A DNA stretch of 64,000 bases from Candidatus Nitrosopumilus sp. (GTDB lineage Archaea > Thermoproteota > Nitrososphaeria > Nitrososphaerales > Nitrosopumilaceae): NCBI GenBank assembly GCA_029864235.1, contig JAOTTW010000002.1, positions 25,454 to 89,453 on the forward strand. The letters run 5' to 3'. Positions 35,781 to 44,991 of the stretch are shown here, one piece after another; within the stretch, counting starts at the first letter, position 1, and each line of letters starts with the position of its first letter. The position numbers were made by a program, and so were the translations under genes. The notes under the pieces were generated by a model. That model had not been told where the DNA came from. It saw nothing but the letters and a program-made list of their open reading frames with translations, and did not search any database.

Positions 35781-37493
35781 CTAATATTTTCTCTCCACTG
35801 GTTGATACTTAGTAATTGTTACTGGATGTTTCTTCATTATAGGTTCTTTTGGATCATAATATGCTAGTGTGTGATGAAGAAAGTTTACATCGTCACGTTT
35901 AGTGTAATCAGTTCTTGCATGTGCACCACGAGATTCTTTTCTGTTAATTGCACCAATTAAAACAACTTCTGCAGTCCTAATCATCGAATCAAGCTCCATC
36001 ACATTTGTAAAATTAGTATTATACTCTTTTGCTTTGTCATCAACATGCTTCCATGTTTGCTCTTTTAGTTGACGAATTTTTTTAAGCCCATCAATTAGCT
36101 CTTTTTCATTTCTGAAAACATATGCCTTGTCATTCATAGTGTCAGTTAGTTCTTGACGAATTTCATATGGATTAGCATCACCATTTCCTCTGAAAATTCC
36201 GTCATAAATTCTCTTTTCTTCGGCAGCGACTAAATGATGTGGCCAGGGATTATCAGGTACTCCTTTTTCAATATAATCAACTGCAAACTCTCCAGTTATC
36301 TTTCCCCATACTATACATTCAGAGGTAGAATTTGCGCCTAATCTGTTTGAACCATGAGTACTGTTACATGCAGCCTCACCAGCAGCCCAGACACCTTGCA
36401 ATTCTGTTGCACCATCTATGTCAGTATGAATGCCTCCCATCATATAGTGACAAACAGGTCTAACATCAAGAATTTCTTCTGCAGGATCAATGCCAGAGAA
36501 TTTAATTGAAATTTCTCTAATTCCTCCTAACTTTTCTTTAATTTTTTCATCGCCTAGATGACGCAAATCAAGTTTCATGCAATCAACTCCAGTTTCATGT
36601 TTGAATCCACGACCTTCATTAATTTCTGTCATCATAGAACGAGATACGATATCTCTTGGAGCTAACTCCATTTTTCCAGCAGCATATTTTTTCATGAATC
36701 TCTCACCCTTATTGTTTAAGAGATATCCACCTTCACCTCTTGCACCTTCTGTAATTAAGATTCCAGAAGGTAAGATTCCAGTTGGATGAAATTGAACAAA
36801 CTCCATGTCTTTGAGAGCCATGCCAGCTCTAAAAGCCATGTCTAGTCCATCTGGAGTTGATGATAACGCATATGTTGAAAAGCTGTATAATCTACCAGCT
36901 CCTCCCGTTGCAATGATTAATGCTTTTCCTTTGATCGTGTAAAATGTTCCTGACGATAATTCAATTGTAGTGAGTCCCAAGAATCTTTTTCCATCATGAA
37001 TAATCGAAGTTGCAAACCATTCATTGAGATATTCAATGTTTTCAAATTTCTGACATGTGTCATAGAGTGTTTGCATTTCAAAGAAACCAACTTTATCAGA
37101 TGCATAAGTTGCTCTTGGGAAGCTATAGCCTCCAAATGCTCTTTGATCAATTCTTCCATCATTTCTTCTAGACCATGGCATTCCCCAATGATCTAATTGA
37201 TAGACTTGTTTTGGCATTTCAACACAAAGTTTTTCAGCAACATCTTGATCTGCAAGAAAATCACTTCCTTTCACCGTATCATATATGTGAGATTCGATTG
37301 TATCTCCCTCATCTTCAAAAAGTACAGCTGCAGTTCCACCTTCTGCAGAAACAGAATGTGAACGCATAACTTGAAGTTTGGATACAATGCCAATCTTAAT
37401 TTTTGAGTTTTTTTTGGCAGCCTCAATTGCAGCCCTCAAACCGGCTAAACCAGAACCACAAATAATTAAATCAAATTCAATAGAATCAACCAT
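35781..37493 (-). CDS. sdhA: Succinate dehydrogenase flavoprotein subunit
   Basis: The 570-residue catalytic subunit. The FAD dinucleotide fold is CGSGLAGLRAAIEA, the covalent-flavin region HSVSAEGGTAA, and the substrate site FHPTGILPSGILITEGARGEGGYLL. HGSNRLGANS is the usual C-terminal FAD contact. It leads the operon. It oxidises succinate and, in the autotrophic cycle, links to the succinyl-CoA/4-hydroxybutyrate half of carbon fixation. Confidence 0.97.
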   Translation of the reverse strand: MVDSIEFDLIICGSGLAGLRAAIEAAKKNSKIKIGIVSKLQVMRSHSVSAEGGTAAVLFEDEGDTIESHIYDTVKGSDFLADQDVAEKLCVEMPKQVYQLDHWGMPWSRRNDGRIDQRAFGGYSFPRATYASDKVGFFEMQTLYDTCQKFENIEYLNEWFATSIIHDGKRFLGLTTIELSSGTFYTIKGKALIIATGGAGRLYSFSTYALSSTPDGLDMAFRAGMALKDMEFVQFHPTGILPSGILITEGARGEGGYLLNNKGERFMKKYAAGKMELAPRDIVSRSMMTEINEGRGFKHETGVDCMKLDLRHLGDEKIKEKLGGIREISIKFSGIDPAEEILDVRPVCHYMMGGIHTDIDGATELQGVWAAGEAACNSTHGSNRLGANSTSECIVWGKITGEFAVDYIEKGVPDNPWPHHLVAAEEKRIYDGIFRGNGDANPYEIRQELTDTMNDKAYVFRNEKELIDGLKKIRQLKEQTWKHVDDKAKEYNTNFTNVMELDSMIRTAEVVLIGAINRKESRGAHARTDYTKRDDVNFLHHTLAYYDPKEPIMKKHPVTITKYQPVERKY

Positions 37494-37566
37494 TTTTCAA
37501 ACAAGATGTCTAGTATGTGGGTTAAATATGTAGTAATAGAACCTCAATTAGCGAAGAGTTAATATT

Positions 37567-37591
37567 TATCACTAGTGATATTGCTAGTGAT
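37567..37591 (+). promoter_or_regulatory. Palindromic operator at the PadR gene start
   Basis: TATCACTAGTGATA (37567-37580) is a perfect 14-nt palindrome, followed by a second half-site CTAGTGAT (37584-37591) that runs into the ATG at 37590. A TATA-like GTTAATATTTAT ends just before it, so a protein bound here would block initiation. The position suggests autoregulation by the PadR protein encoded next. Confidence 0.6.
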
Positions 37592-38087
37592 GATTTCTGA
37601 ATGGTTTCAGAGAGTAGGAAGTTCAGTTCCTAGAGGGTTTTCGAGATACTTTATTCTTGAATTGCTAAAGAAAAAGGGGTACACTGGAAAAGAGATTATT
37701 GATTATGCAGTAGATCAAAGTAATGGAATTTGGAAACCATCACCAGGATTGATCTATCCATTATTGGGAAGGTTGTTAGATGAAGGACTAATTGAAGAGA
37801 TCAAAGACGGAAAATACAAGCTTACAAAAAAAGGAATAGAAACTGCGGAAGATGTTGATAGTATTAATGAAATTGTCAAAAGACAGCTTGATGTTCTTTT
37901 TAGGCTGGGAAATGTGGGAAAATTTGTTGCAATGGATTTACTTGAGAAAATTTCCACTATGGGTTCAATTCTTAGCTCAAATGTAACAAATATGACTGAT
38001 GAAGAAACAAAAAAATATAAAAAATTCCTTCAAGACGAACTAAAAAAGTTAGATGTGAATAGAGAAAAAGAGATCAAGATTGATTAG
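37590..38087 (+). CDS. PadR-family transcriptional regulator
   Basis: A 165-residue winged-helix repressor. The PadR core is visible: SRYFILELLKKKGYTGKEIIDYA, then PSPGLIYPLLGRLLDEGLIEE and the wing DGKYKLTKKG. The C-terminal half is helical (dimerisation). ATG 37590 is preferred to GTG 37575, which lies inside the palindromic operator. It precedes a broken MFS transporter by 45 nt, a likely regulatory target. Related half-sites occur near 58.45 and 60.0 kb. Confidence 0.9.
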   Translation: MISEWFQRVGSSVPRGFSRYFILELLKKKGYTGKEIIDYAVDQSNGIWKPSPGLIYPLLGRLLDEGLIEEIKDGKYKLTKKGIETAEDVDSINEIVKRQLDVLFRLGNVGKFVAMDLLEKISTMGSILSSNVTNMTDEETKKYKKFLQDELKKLDVNREKEIKID

Positions 38088-38132
38088 TTATTTTTGAAAA
38101 GTAAAAATTCATCTATTTTTTAGAAATCATTA

Positions 38133-39421
38133 TTGACATCACTTTCTAGACAACAAAAATCGATAGTTTTTGGTTCATGGTTGGGATGGTCACTTGACGG
38201 TTATGATTTAGTTTTAATGCTACTAGTTATTCCATTAATTAGTACACTATTTTTTCCAGCTGAAAATCCAACATTTTCACTTTTAGCAACATTTGCTGCA
38301 TACATTATCACATTGATTATGCGACCTTTTGGTGGAGCATTCTTTGGAAACTTTGGTGATAAACATGGAAGAAAAAAAGCAATGATAATTACAATCATGG
38401 GATTTTCTGCTGCAACATTTGCAACAGGATTACTTCCTACATGGCAGATGGTGGGATTCATGGCGCCAGTATTGCTGATTGGATTACGATTTATGCAAGG
38501 ATTCTTTGCAGGAGGAGAATGGGGAAGTGGTGCAGTAATTACTATGGAAACTGCACCAAAAGAAAAAAGAGGCATACTTTCCGATTTTTGCAAAGCGGTT
38601 TTAATTTTGGGTTTGTAATTGCTTCAGTTGTATTTTTTCTGGCAGTATCCATATTTCGTGAAGAACAGTTTGTGGAAATTGGATGGAGAGTGATGTTTTT
38701 TACAGGTATAATTCCAGGCTTTGTCGCTCTTTTTGTAAGGTTTAGAATGAATGAGTCTGAAGTATGGCTTGCAAAACAAAAAGAGAAAAAAATACAGAAA
38801 TCACCACTAAAGAAATTACTTTCAAGTAAAGATGGAAGAAAAAGACTCATTTTTTCATTGATTTTGATGACGGGATTGATGTATGCATATTATACATCTA
38901 TTGGGTTTTTTCCAACATTTTTGCAAAATTATGTAGAAATAGAAAAATCAGAAATATCAATGTTAATGATTGTTGGAACTACTACGTCCTTATTTGGGCA
39001 AATCTTTACTGGTTATATTAGTCAAATAATTGGAAGAGGAAAGACAATTGCAATTTTTGCAATTGCTACAATTGGATTAGCAATTCCAACATTTTATGGA
39101 TTATACAATGCAGAGTCTGTATATGAAAGAGCAATATACACTATAGTTTTGATCATTGTCGCAACAACAGGTTTTGGACCAATTCCTGCATTTTTGTCTG
39201 AGAGATTTCCTACTGAAGTTAGAAACAGTGCTAGTGGTTTTATATACAATGGTGGACTGATTTTTGGATCATGGGCACCATTAATTGCAGTAACAATACT
39301 ATCAAAAGGGATAGAATGGATCCCAATTTTATTAGGGATCAATGTCATAATTGGTTCGATAATCATTTTGATTGGTGCAAAGATTAATCCTGAAACAAGA
39401 GATGTTGATATTACTCTCTAA
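38133..39421 (+). pseudogene. MFS transporter (metabolite:proton symporter type), split by a -1 frameshift
   Basis: Two frames together make one about 430-residue, 12-helix transporter. The first (38133-38618) has the MFS loop GNFGDKHGRKKA and RFMQGFFAGGEWGSG. The second takes over at about 38582 with FLQSGFNFGF and runs to 39421. The shift lies at TCCGATTTTTG: either one base is missing (SGFLQSG expected) or ribosomes slip back by one on the T run, giving SDFLQSG and full length. It starts at TTG 38133. It resembles sugar/organic acid symporters; the substrate is unknown. Confidence 0.8.
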
Positions 39422-39460
39422 TTGTTAAAATCATAAATAATTCAGTAAAAGAAGACAATC

Positions 39461-40327
39461 ATGGAAAATTTATCAACTATGCTAAAGGCAAGTAAGCCAC
39501 TTGTTATTCCAGGTGTTTATGATGCAATCGGTGCAAAAATTGCAGAAAAAGTTGGGTTTGATGCAATGTTTCAAACAGGATATGGAACATCTGCTACATT
39601 ATTTGGAATGCCGGATTATGGGTTTATTGGTGCAACTGAAACGGTTGATAATGCAAGAAGAATATGCAGAGCAGTTTCAGTTCCAGTAATTATTGATTCT
39701 GATACAGGTTATGGAAATGCACTAAGTGTTTGGAAACTAGTTAAAGAGTTAGAAGATGCTGGAGCTTCTGGAATTTTTCTAGAAGATCAAAGGTGGCCTA
39801 AAAGGTGTGGACATATGCAGGGAAAAGAAGTTATTTCACAAGAGGAATATACTGAAAAACTTGGTGCTGCAATTGATGCACGAGAAAACAAGGAATTCAT
39901 TATTGTGGCTAGAACAGATGCAAGAGCAACAGAAGGACTAGATGCAGCAATTGAAAGAGGGCTGCAAAACAAAAAGACAGGAGCGGATGCAGTATTTATT
40001 GAAGCACCAAAATCGATTGAAGAAATGAAAAGAATTGGCAAGTCTATAAAAGCTCCACTTGTTGCAAATATGATCGAAGGAGGAGCAACTCCAATTAGTT
40101 CTACACAAACATTATACAGAATGGGATTTAAAATTATTTTATATCCACTTTCAGTATTATTTGCAAACACATTTGCTACAATGAATATCTTACAGGAATT
40201 AAAGAAAACAGGAACGACCACGAAACTTAAGCATAACATTGCAAACTTTGATCAGTTCAATGATTTGGTAGAATTGCCAAAATTTAGGAAACTTGAAAAG
40301 AAATATAGATTTTCAAAACGAGAATAA
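39461..40327 (+). CDS. Isocitrate lyase/PEP mutase superfamily enzyme
   Basis: A 288-residue TIM-barrel lyase of the PrpB/methylisocitrate lyase group. DSDTGYGN binds Mg, and EDQRWPKRCGHMQGK contains the KRCGH catalytic loop of true lyases, so C-C bond cleavage of a 2-methylisocitrate-like or dimethylmalate-like acid is more likely than PEP mutase activity. It follows the MFS transporter by 39 nt, which may import a related organic acid. The exact substrate cannot be read from sequence. Confidence 0.85.
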   Translation: MENLSTMLKASKPLVIPGVYDAIGAKIAEKVGFDAMFQTGYGTSATLFGMPDYGFIGATETVDNARRICRAVSVPVIIDSDTGYGNALSVWKLVKELEDAGASGIFLEDQRWPKRCGHMQGKEVISQEEYTEKLGAAIDARENKEFIIVARTDARATEGLDAAIERGLQNKKTGADAVFIEAPKSIEEMKRIGKSIKAPLVANMIEGGATPISSTQTLYRMGFKIILYPLSVLFANTFATMNILQELKKTGTTTKLKHNIANFDQFNDLVELPKFRKLEKKYRFSKRE

Positions 40328-40353
40328 AAGAAAAAATTTCAAGTAAAGCACAA

Positions 40354-40641
40354 TTATGCTGTGTTTCTCTTTACTTCAATTTCTATTGTTGAAACGTTTC
40401 TTGTTCTACCGTCTTGTGACTCTAGTGATTCGGAGCCGATTTTGATATTTCCGATAGAGTATCCTGCATTTTCTGTTTTGCGTGCAATGATTTGAGCAAC
40501 GTCTACAGCACGGCCAATACTAAGACCTCTAGCTTTGATGTTGACGGATGGTAAGTTTGCCAATTGAATTAGCGTTGATGTAACATATGCCATCAATGGT
40601 TTCTTACCAATGAATATGGTGTCTCTGGCTTCGGTTGACAT
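40354..40641 (-). CDS. alba: Chromatin protein Alba
   Basis: A 95-residue archaeal DNA/RNA-binding protein. IFIGKKPLMAYVTSTL carries the conserved lysine pair that contacts nucleic acid, and ARGLSIGRAVDVAQIIARK is the second family block. The C-terminal strand VSTIEIEVKR closes the fold. It is a single-gene unit, convergent with the isocitrate-lyase-family gene. Confidence 0.97.
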   Translation of the reverse strand: MSTEARDTIFIGKKPLMAYVTSTLIQLANLPSVNIKARGLSIGRAVDVAQIIARKTENAGYSIGNIKIGSESLESQDGRTRNVSTIEIEVKRNTA

Positions 40642-40751
40642 GAGGTCAATTGTATTTAAGGATAATTTAAAGCTAAAAGAGGATTTTAAATCTAAGGAAA
40701 ATTTTAAAAAAATTGAACTGTTATTAACTAGATTAGAAGATTTGATAACTG

Positions 40752-41309
40752 TTGGAGGGCATTATCAAAATACTAGACGCTGGTACAACTCAAGAAAAAA
40801 TAAGAATTATAGAATCACTTGAATGTACAGATAACTTGGAAATTGTAAAGAAAATTATTTCAAAACTTGGCGATGACAGTATTCAAGTAAGAGGAGAAGC
40901 ATTTAGTTCATTAATTCTAAATGAAAATGATATTTCAGACTTGTTGATAAAAAGTCTTAACTCAGATAACAAGTATGTCAGAGGATACACAGCACTTGTT
41001 TTGGCAAACAGAAACAATACAAATGCAATTCCTCAAATCATAAATATGACAAAGGATGAGAATTCTATGGTAAGATCATGTGCATTAGGAGCTTTGGGTC
41101 ATCTAAAAGCAAAACAAGCAAAAAAAGCTATAGAAAATTGTTTAACTGATTCTAATCTCGAAGTAAAAAAAAGTGCATTACAAGCTGCTATTTACATTAA
41201 TGAACAAATTTCTGAGAATATAATCAAAGAAATTTCTAAAGATAATGATCCTGAATTAGAAAGATTACTTATCTGTATCAAAAGAAAGAGTGGACCGGAA
41301 GGGATTTGA
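40752..41309 (+). CDS. HEAT-repeat protein overlapping antisense tRNA-Ala
   Basis: A 185-residue all-helical protein made of about five HEAT/PBS-lyase-like repeats of 30 residues, such as DDSIQVRGEAFSSLI, DNKYVRGYTALVL, NSMVRSCALGALGHL and NLEVKKSALQAAIYI. Such scaffolds bind proteins. The start is probably TTG 40752. The last six codons (SGPEGI) and the stop are read from the complement of the tRNA-Ala 3' end, a 19-nt overlap. The function is unknown. Confidence 0.8.
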   Translation: MEGIIKILDAGTTQEKIRIIESLECTDNLEIVKKIISKLGDDSIQVRGEAFSSLILNENDISDLLIKSLNSDNKYVRGYTALVLANRNNTNAIPQIINMTKDENSMVRSCALGALGHLKAKQAKKAIENCLTDSNLEVKKSALQAAIYINEQISENIIKEISKDNDPELERLLICIKRKSGPEGI

Positions 41310-41364
41310 ACCCTTGATCCGATGCATGCCATGCACCTATCCTACCAGACTAGACGACCGGCCC
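41291..41364 (-). tRNA. tRNA-Ala (GGC)
   Basis: Minus strand, 74 nt. The acceptor is GGGCCGG/CCGGTCC with discriminator A. The anticodon stem GGTGC/GCATC closes ATGGCAT, anticodon GGC. The T arm AAGGG TTCAAAT CCCTT is perfect. The acceptor has a G-T third pair, the alanine identity wobble. Its 3' 19 nt overlap the stop end of the HEAT-repeat gene on the other strand. Confidence 0.92.
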
Positions 41365-41489
41365 AATAATCAAAAAACTGATCGAATTACGTTTTTTAAA
41401 TTGGTTATTAACGTTTAGCGGTTAAAATAAGAATTCAATAGTGAAATTAGCACAAGATATTTAACCATAATTTTGATTGTGTTATTGTT

Positions 41490-42335
41490 ATGGTAGTAGA
41501 TAACAAAGCAACTGTCACATATGTTCAATTGTTAAAAGAAGACCTTGTAATAATTAGACTTGTGCCAAAAGAGGGTCCTGTTCCAGAATACAAAGCTGGT
41601 CAGTTTATCACGCTAGGATTGCCAAATCCTGTAGAAGGAGGAAAAATTGTAAGAAGAGCATATTCAATTGCTTCACATCCTGAAAATAGAAAATACATTG
41701 AGCTAGTAATCAGATGGGTTAGAAAACCACTTCCGGGTAGATTGACAACGCAGATTTTTAATCTAAAGGAAGGTGATGAGATTTTATGGTTAAAGCCAAC
41801 GGGTAGAGCACTTTTAATTAATCAAGAGATGTCAAATGGAAAACCTGACACAAGAAGAATTGTATGTGTTGGTGGAGGAACTGGTTTAGCACCATTTGTG
41901 AGCTTTGCACAACACTTGCATGATACTGGAGATAAAAGAGAAATCATTGTAATTCATGGTGCAAGTTATGTTGATGAGTTAAGCTATAAGGACCTCTTAA
42001 CTAATTTAGAAAATGAAAGTATCGCAAAAGGTAAAGAGGTATGGAATTTTAGATATAGAGCTGCAATTAGTAGACCACAAGAATGGTTTAACAGATCATG
42101 GTCAGGTCAAATCGGCAGAGTTGAAACATTTCTTAGACCAAGAGGTAATGGAGTATCACCTTTAGAAGAATTAATTGGCGGGGAGATCACAAAAGAAAAT
42201 ACAATTTTTTATGTTTGTGGTTGGCAAGGCACGATTGATGGAGTGATGGACTTCTTAAAACCAAAAGGTTTTGTGACAGAACATGATAAGCGTGAAGACG
42301 GAAGCTTTGAAGTCAAATACGAATCATATGGATAG
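41490..42335 (+). CDS. fpr: Ferredoxin-NADP reductase, copy 2
   Basis: A 281-residue paralogue of the reductase at 28913-29752, with the same FAD site RRAYSIASHPENR, nucleotide site GGGTGLAPFVSFAQHL and C-terminus SFEVKYESYG. Differences cluster at residues 27-55 and in the loop EEILWLKPTGRALLINQE versus SLGAPTGQELLIDN, near the substrate or ferredoxin face. An ATATTTAAC box lies about 25-30 nt before the ATG. Confidence 0.92.
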   Translation: MVVDNKATVTYVQLLKEDLVIIRLVPKEGPVPEYKAGQFITLGLPNPVEGGKIVRRAYSIASHPENRKYIELVIRWVRKPLPGRLTTQIFNLKEGDEILWLKPTGRALLINQEMSNGKPDTRRIVCVGGGTGLAPFVSFAQHLHDTGDKREIIVIHGASYVDELSYKDLLTNLENESIAKGKEVWNFRYRAAISRPQEWFNRSWSGQIGRVETFLRPRGNGVSPLEELIGGEITKENTIFYVCGWQGTIDGVMDFLKPKGFVTEHDKREDGSFEVKYESYG

Positions 42336-42378
42336 AAATTTTTAAAGAAATAAAATCTTCAAAAAAGATTTTCCTAAT

Positions 42379-42452
42379 GGGGACGTAGGTTAGCTTGGTA
42401 TACTGCCAGTCTCGGGTGCTGGAGATCATGGGTTCAAGTCCCATCGTCCCCA
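42379..42452 (+). tRNA. tRNA-Pro (CGG)
   Basis: 74 nt. The acceptor is GGGGACG/CGTCCCC with discriminator A. The anticodon stem CCAGT/GCTGG closes CTCGGGT, anticodon CGG followed by G37. The T arm ATGGG TTCAAGT CCCAT is regular. There is no intron. Confidence 0.9.
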
Positions 42453-42502
42453 TTTTTCAAAAAATCAATCATTGAAATATAACAATCTTTAACAGACTCT
42501 AA

Positions 42503-43108
42503 TTGATAACTGCGCTATATCTTGCACATCTCAATCCAGTAACAAATGCTCATATTCAAATCATAAAGGAGTTAAAAGAAAAAGCTGACACTGTGAAGGT
42601 CATGCCTGTTGTATTTAAATCTGGAAATAGAGAAATTAATAGTAAAAGCTTTCCGTTTAATTTTAAGACAAGAAAGAAAATGCTAGAATCTGTTTTTGGG
42701 GATTCTATTACAATTACTGATGACTATGCATTTTTTGCTCCATTCAAAAAATATTTTCCACCGCTTTTAGCACCAAAATCCTGGGAGTTAAGAAAGCAAG
42801 TTCTCAGAGGAGTTGATGGAGAATTTTTTTCATATACAGGAGACAAGGTAGAAGGCATCATGTTGAAAATATATCGATTAAAACCACAGATTGGTAAGAG
42901 AAAGACGCTTTCTGCTGCATCAGTAAAAGAAAAGATGTATGATGCAGCACTAGGAAAAGATACAGATTGGAGAAGTGATGTAACTGAAAGCATAGCTGAC
43001 ATAATTAAAGAGGAATGGGAAACCATCAAAAAATTTGCAGTTTCTGAAGATATGACAACTAGAGTTGCAGGGATGAAGTTTCCTAGAGAAGGATGGTCTT
43101 CCAAATAG
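42503..43108 (+). CDS. Cytidylyltransferase-like nucleotidyltransferase
   Basis: A 201-residue protein whose N-terminus ALYLAHLNPVTNAHIQII matches the HxGH-type nucleotide site of the nucleotidyltransferase superfamily (here HLNPVTNAH). The last third (LSAASVKEKMYDAALG) corresponds to the C-terminal helix/SSTxxR-like region in a changed form. It may attach AMP or CMP to a small molecule, for example in cofactor or lipid headgroup synthesis; the substrate is unknown. It begins at TTG 42503 and precedes ilvE by 29 nt. Confidence 0.65.
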   Translation: MITALYLAHLNPVTNAHIQIIKELKEKADTVKVMPVVFKSGNREINSKSFPFNFKTRKKMLESVFGDSITITDDYAFFAPFKKYFPPLLAPKSWELRKQVLRGVDGEFFSYTGDKVEGIMLKIYRLKPQIGKRKTLSAASVKEKMYDAALGKDTDWRSDVTESIADIIKEEWETIKKFAVSEDMTTRVAGMKFPREGWSSK

Positions 43109-43137
43109 ATTAATACAGATTTAGTAAAAAAATTATC

Positions 43138-44055
43138 ATGAAACTTCCGCTTTCAAAATTTGTTTGGTTTGATGGAAAATATATCCTAGTAGAAAAAGCA
43201 CAAGTTCCAATAACAACTCATGCAATTCACTATGGAACATCAATCTTTGAAGGAATTAGAGCATATTGGAATGAGAAAAATCTTTTTGTTTTCAGATTAA
43301 ATGAACATGTAAAAAGATTCAGACATTCCGGTCAATTCTACAATATTTCGTTAAATTTTACAGATAAACAAATTATTGAAGCAATTACAGGAATATGCAG
43401 AAAAAATAAAATTAAAAAATCATGTTATATAAGACCATTTTATTTTGTAGGAGATTATGGCATTAATCTACATGTAACAGAAAAAGCACCAACTCATGTG
43501 GCAATATTTACATTTCCATTTGGTGATTTATTTGATAAAAATGGAATTACTGCAGGTGTTGTATCATGGAGAAAATTCTCAGACCAATCAACACCTCCTC
43601 AGGCAAAGATGGGTGGGAATTATCTAAACTCAATCATTGCAACCCAAGAAGCAAAAAGAAGTGGATTTGATGAAGCAATCCTTCTGGATCATTATGGAAA
43701 CGTAAGTGAGGCACCTGGTGAAAATATCTTCATTGTAAGAGATGGAAAGATTATCACACCATCAATTTCATCATCTGCACTTGAAGGAATTACGCGTGAT
43801 TCTATAATCAGGATTGGCAGAGACCTTGACATTGAAGTAGAAGAAAGAAAGATTGTAAGAAGTGAGTTAACAATATCTGATGAGATTTTTCTTACAGGAA
43901 CCGCAGCAGAGATCATCCCAATAATATCAATAGATGGTAAAAAGATTGCAAATGGAAAACCAGGAGACATTACCAAAAAAATGATACAAGAGTACAAAGA
44001 CATAGTTATGAATAAAAATGAAGAATATTCTCACTGGTTAACAATGGTGCATTAA
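43138..44055 (+). CDS. ilvE: Branched-chain amino acid aminotransferase
   Basis: A 305-residue fold-type IV PLP enzyme. FVWFDGKYILVEKAQVPITTHAIHYGTSIFEGIRAY is the typical start of IlvE. The PLP lysine lies in QAKMGGNYLNS, and EAPGENIFIV binds the phosphate. The C-terminal FLTGTAAEIIPI block is intact. The next gene starts immediately after its stop, so it heads the sugar-modification genes that follow. Confidence 0.94.
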   Translation: MKLPLSKFVWFDGKYILVEKAQVPITTHAIHYGTSIFEGIRAYWNEKNLFVFRLNEHVKRFRHSGQFYNISLNFTDKQIIEAITGICRKNKIKKSCYIRPFYFVGDYGINLHVTEKAPTHVAIFTFPFGDLFDKNGITAGVVSWRKFSDQSTPPQAKMGGNYLNSIIATQEAKRSGFDEAILLDHYGNVSEAPGENIFIVRDGKIITPSISSSALEGITRDSIIRIGRDLDIEVEERKIVRSELTISDEIFLTGTAAEIIPIISIDGKKIANGKPGDITKKMIQEYKDIVMNKNEEYSHWLTMVH

Positions 44056-44991
44056 ATGAGAATTGTTCAAATTGGAATCGGCGGATGGGGAAAGAATCAT
44101 GCACGTATTTTATCACAGTTAGGATTGCTTACTGCAATATGTGATGCAAATGTTGAGCGGAGTAAAAAGTATGGTAAGAAATATTCTGTTAATTACTATA
44201 CAGCACTTGATGATCTACTAAAATATGAAGAGTTTGATGGAGTATTTGTTGTTACTCCAACATCAACTCATGTAGAAATTGTAATCAAATTGATAAATGC
44301 AAAAAAGCATGTGTTTGTTGAAAAACCAATGACGTATAAATCTGAAGATGGTCAGATGTTACTCAAATATGCAGAAAAAAACAAAGTAATTCTAACATGT
44401 GGATATGTTGAACGATTTAATCCTGCAGTGGATATTGTTAAAAATTTTCTCAAGGAAAAGAAATATGGCGATCTTGTAATGCTAGAGTTTCATAGAGAGA
44501 ATAAAATACCTTTGCACATTAAAGATGTTGGAATTATTTATGACACATCAGTACACGATATTGACACTGCAAACTGGCTTTTTGATGATATGCCTGTTGT
44601 TGTTTTTGCAAGAGCAGGACAAATCAATCATGAGCATGAAGATTTTGCATGTATAATACTAGGATATAAGAATGAGAAAACTGCGATAATTTCATCAAAC
44701 TGGATCACACCAAAAAAGATTAGAACGTTTAGTGCTGTATGTGTTGATGCTGTAATTACATCGGATTTTATCTCTCAAGAAGTACGGATAGAGAAAAATG
44801 ATGATACTGAGATTCCAAGAAACGAAAAACAGGAACCGCTTTTTTTAGAAATTCAAAATTTCTTAGATGCTATAGAAGGAAGAAATGAATTAGTTGTAAA
44901 GGCACAACAAGCAGTAAACGTCACAAAAATAGCTGAAGCGGCACTTTTATCTAGTCAAAAGGGAGTTCCAATCTATCTAGATCTAAAATGA
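44056..44991 (+). CDS. Gfo/Idh/MocA-family oxidoreductase
   Basis: A 311-residue NAD(P)-dependent dehydrogenase. The Rossmann motif IGIGGWGKNH opens the protein, and VFVEKPM is the family EKP motif. DTSVHDIDTANWL supplies catalytic Asp/His residues. Its closest described role would be that of the WlbA/WbpB sugar-nucleotide 3-dehydrogenases, because a hexapeptide acetyltransferase of the WlbB/WbpD type is encoded two genes later. The substrate assignment is inference. Confidence 0.85.
   Translation: MRIVQIGIGGWGKNHARILSQLGLLTAICDANVERSKKYGKKYSVNYYTALDDLLKYEEFDGVFVVTPTSTHVEIVIKLINAKKHVFVEKPMTYKSEDGQMLLKYAEKNKVILTCGYVERFNPAVDIVKNFLKEKKYGDLVMLEFHRENKIPLHIKDVGIIYDTSVHDIDTANWLFDDMPVVVFARAGQINHEHEDFACIILGYKNEKTAIISSNWITPKKIRTFSAVCVDAVITSDFISQEVRIEKNDDTEIPRNEKQEPLFLEIQNFLDAIEGRNELVVKAQQAVNVTKIAEAALLSSQKGVPIYLDLK

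Noticed and set aside
38441..38585. Separate start for the second MFS frame (MADGGIHGASIADW)
   Set aside because: Up to about 38582 this frame reads the same DNA as the conserved first frame. The real continuation starts at the frameshift.
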